A stretch of DNA of 5,938 nt from Lachnospiraceae bacterium UBA3821 (lineage in GTDB: Bacteria > Bacillota > Clostridia > Lachnospirales > Lachnospiraceae). The stretch covers positions 1-5,938 of the forward strand of contig DFDT01000074.1 of the NCBI GenBank assembly GCA_002368865.1, read 5' to 3'. The position numbers and the translations under genes were made by a program. Under the pieces are notes generated by a model. The model was given only the letters and a program-made list of their open reading frames with translations, did no database searches and was not told the DNA's origin. Shown in pieces: positions 4,671 to 5,938 of this stretch (its first letter is position 1; each line of letters starts with the position of its first letter).

Positions 4671-5938
4671 AGCATTTGGGAATTGTTTCACATTGGTATG
4701 GCATATCTTAAGAGCGGATTGATCATAGGAGTATTGTTTATTCTGTTGTTCTTTGCAGGGTATTCTGTGGTGTATAGAAAGCTGGGCAAGGGGAAGAAGA
4801 AACTGTCCTTTGCGAGACTTCTGTGGTGGGGAGTATGGATTGCGTATTTGGTTGTGGTGATCGGCGTCACACTGTTGTTGCGGGGCGGATACTATGGATA
4901 TGAGAATGCTGTGATCCAACCGCTGTTTTATTCCTATCGCGATGCATGGGTCCACTGGTCTGCGGCAGCGTGGAGGAACATTATCTTTAACTTTTGCATG
5001 TTCGTGCCGCTGGGATTCTGGCTGCCTGTCGGGTTAAAATCTTTTCGCAGATTTTGGAAGACTTATCTGGCAGGATTTGGATTTACACTATTGATTGAAA
5101 TCTTGCAGCTGGTGACACAAAGAGGGATTTTCGAACTGGATGATGTGCTTGGAAATACGGTTGGAACCATGATCGGGTACGGATTGTTTGTGTTGGGGGA
5201 GTTCTTTTGGCTGGCGGTCAGTAAGAGAAAAGTACAAGGCGGTCACGTTTCTGTAAGAGCTGTTCTGATCGCACAGATTCCCTTGGCATTGACGATCCTT
5301 GGTTTTGCTGTGATTTTGGGGAAGTATGAGAGACAGGAGCTGGGAAATAATCCAAACGGATATGTGGAAGCATTGGACAAGAGCCTTATCACCATGAGCG
5401 GCAGAGATGATTTTGACCGGACGGAACCGGCACTTCCTGTTTATCAGGTGTCGACCCTTTCTGTGCAGGAGGCAAGGGAGAAGGGGGAGGAGATTTTCGG
5501 AAACCTGAACACGAAGATTGATGAACGCAGGACAATCATCTACGATAACACATTGGTTCTGTACTCCAAGCCGTCACGGTACAGTTTATGGATTTCCTAT
5601 CAGGGCGGAGGATACGAATTGACGGACTTTCAGGTTTTGTATCCGGAGGCCGGAGCAGTCGGTGAGACGGTGACCGGAGCGGAGGAAGAAACAATACGGA
5701 AGGCATTGTTGGAAGTGGGGGCGAGCGTACCGGAAACAGCGGAATTTGCGGAAGTGCAGCCCGGGAAATACCGGTTTATTGCGGACATGATTGAAGAGCA
5801 GGGGATCAAGATCAATGGTACCCTTACCTGTGATTACTATGGCGAATTCGGTCTTGGAAACGTGAGGAACGGTATGGTTTCCTGTGTGCCCTATAAAGAT
5901 TTTCCCGCAATCAGTGAACAGGAGGCTTATGAAAAAAT
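4668..5938 (+). CDS. VanZ-like membrane protein with long extracytoplasmic C-terminal region (3' end beyond window)
   Basis: The visible 423 residues are cut by the window end. The first 220 or so hold about six hydrophobic segments (near 14-34, 51-71, 105-123, 133-150, 163-186, 199-217). The VanZ-like domain spans about 60-185. Its hallmarks are NIIFNFCMFVPLGFWLP (104-120) and, around residues 141-171, IEILQL, an R, then FELDDVLGNTVGTMIGY. VanZ of the vanA cluster gives teicoplanin tolerance by an unclear mechanism, and VanZ-like proteins are common in Firmicutes envelopes. After the last helix come over 200 polar residues with no motif I recognise, probably outside the membrane; they include EAREKGEEIFGNLN and SLWISYQGGGYELTDFQ. 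This is much longer than a VanZ domain alone (about 150-200 residues). It follows the SEDS gene by 28 bases without a terminator, so it shares the PadR operon. Confidence 0.88.
   Translation, partial: MSIWELFHIGMAYLKSGLIIGVLFILLFFAGYSVVYRKLGKGKKKLSFARLLWWGVWIAYLVVVIGVTLLLRGGYYGYENAVIQPLFYSYRDAWVHWSAAAWRNIIFNFCMFVPLGFWLPVGLKSFRRFWKTYLAGFGFTLLIEILQLVTQRGIFELDDVLGNTVGTMIGYGLFVLGEFFWLAVSKRKVQGGHVSVRAVLIAQIPLALTILGFAVILGKYERQELGNNPNGYVEALDKSLITMSGRDDFDRTEPALPVYQVSTLSVQEAREKGEEIFGNLNTKIDERRTIIYDNTLVLYSKPSRYSLWISYQGGGYELTDFQVLYPEAGAVGETVTGAEEETIRKALLEVGASVPETAEFAEVQPGKYRFIADMIEEQGIKINGTLTCDYYGEFGLGNVRNGMVSCVPYKDFPAISEQEAYEK

Overview
This window looks like chromosomal DNA from a low-to-medium GC Firmicute of the Clostridia, most likely a Lachnospiraceae-type gut anaerobe. 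The reasons are the strong GGAGG-type ribosome binding sites, a TTG start, a short PadR regulator translationally coupled to a HAAS-domain membrane protein, and two uncharacterised proteins of a kind I recall mainly from Lachnospiraceae. That placement is an inference from gene content, not from a marker gene.

Layout. Positions 1-287 carry the 3' end of a small heat shock protein (Hsp20/alpha-crystallin), closed by a rho-independent terminator at about 311-352. A leader of about 190 bases follows, with an 8-bp hairpin just before the Shine-Dalgarno, and leads to a 464-residue protein of unknown function (547-1941, +). Convergent with it is a 207-residue, highly charged protein of unknown function (2020-2643, -), whose terminator lies between the two stop codons. 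From 2643 rightward there is a divergent intergenic region. One promoter-like element faces left, and a strong promoter at 2816-2844 with an inverted repeat inside it faces right.

The rightward transcript is an apparent three-gene operon. It holds a PadR-type repressor (2901-3236), a HAAS/permease-prefix domain fused to a divergent SEDS (FtsW/RodA/SpoVE-like) membrane protein (3233-4639, overlapping the repressor stop by ATGA), and a VanZ-like membrane protein with a long predicted extracytoplasmic tail (TTG start at 4668, running off the window end).

How the genes may work together. PadR probably represses its own operon through the ATATCG-N5-CGATAT palindrome in the promoter. The two downstream membrane proteins belong to families tied to the cell envelope: SEDS proteins polymerise or handle lipid-linked peptidoglycan precursors, and VanZ proteins are linked to glycopeptide/lipoglycopeptide tolerance. 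The operon is therefore best read as an inducible envelope module whose ligand and chemistry are unknown. This is the most interesting part of the window. The PadR-HAAS-SEDS arrangement is, as far as I recall, a recurring but poorly characterised theme in Clostridia. I see no RNA genes, CRISPR arrays, insertion sequences or phage genes.
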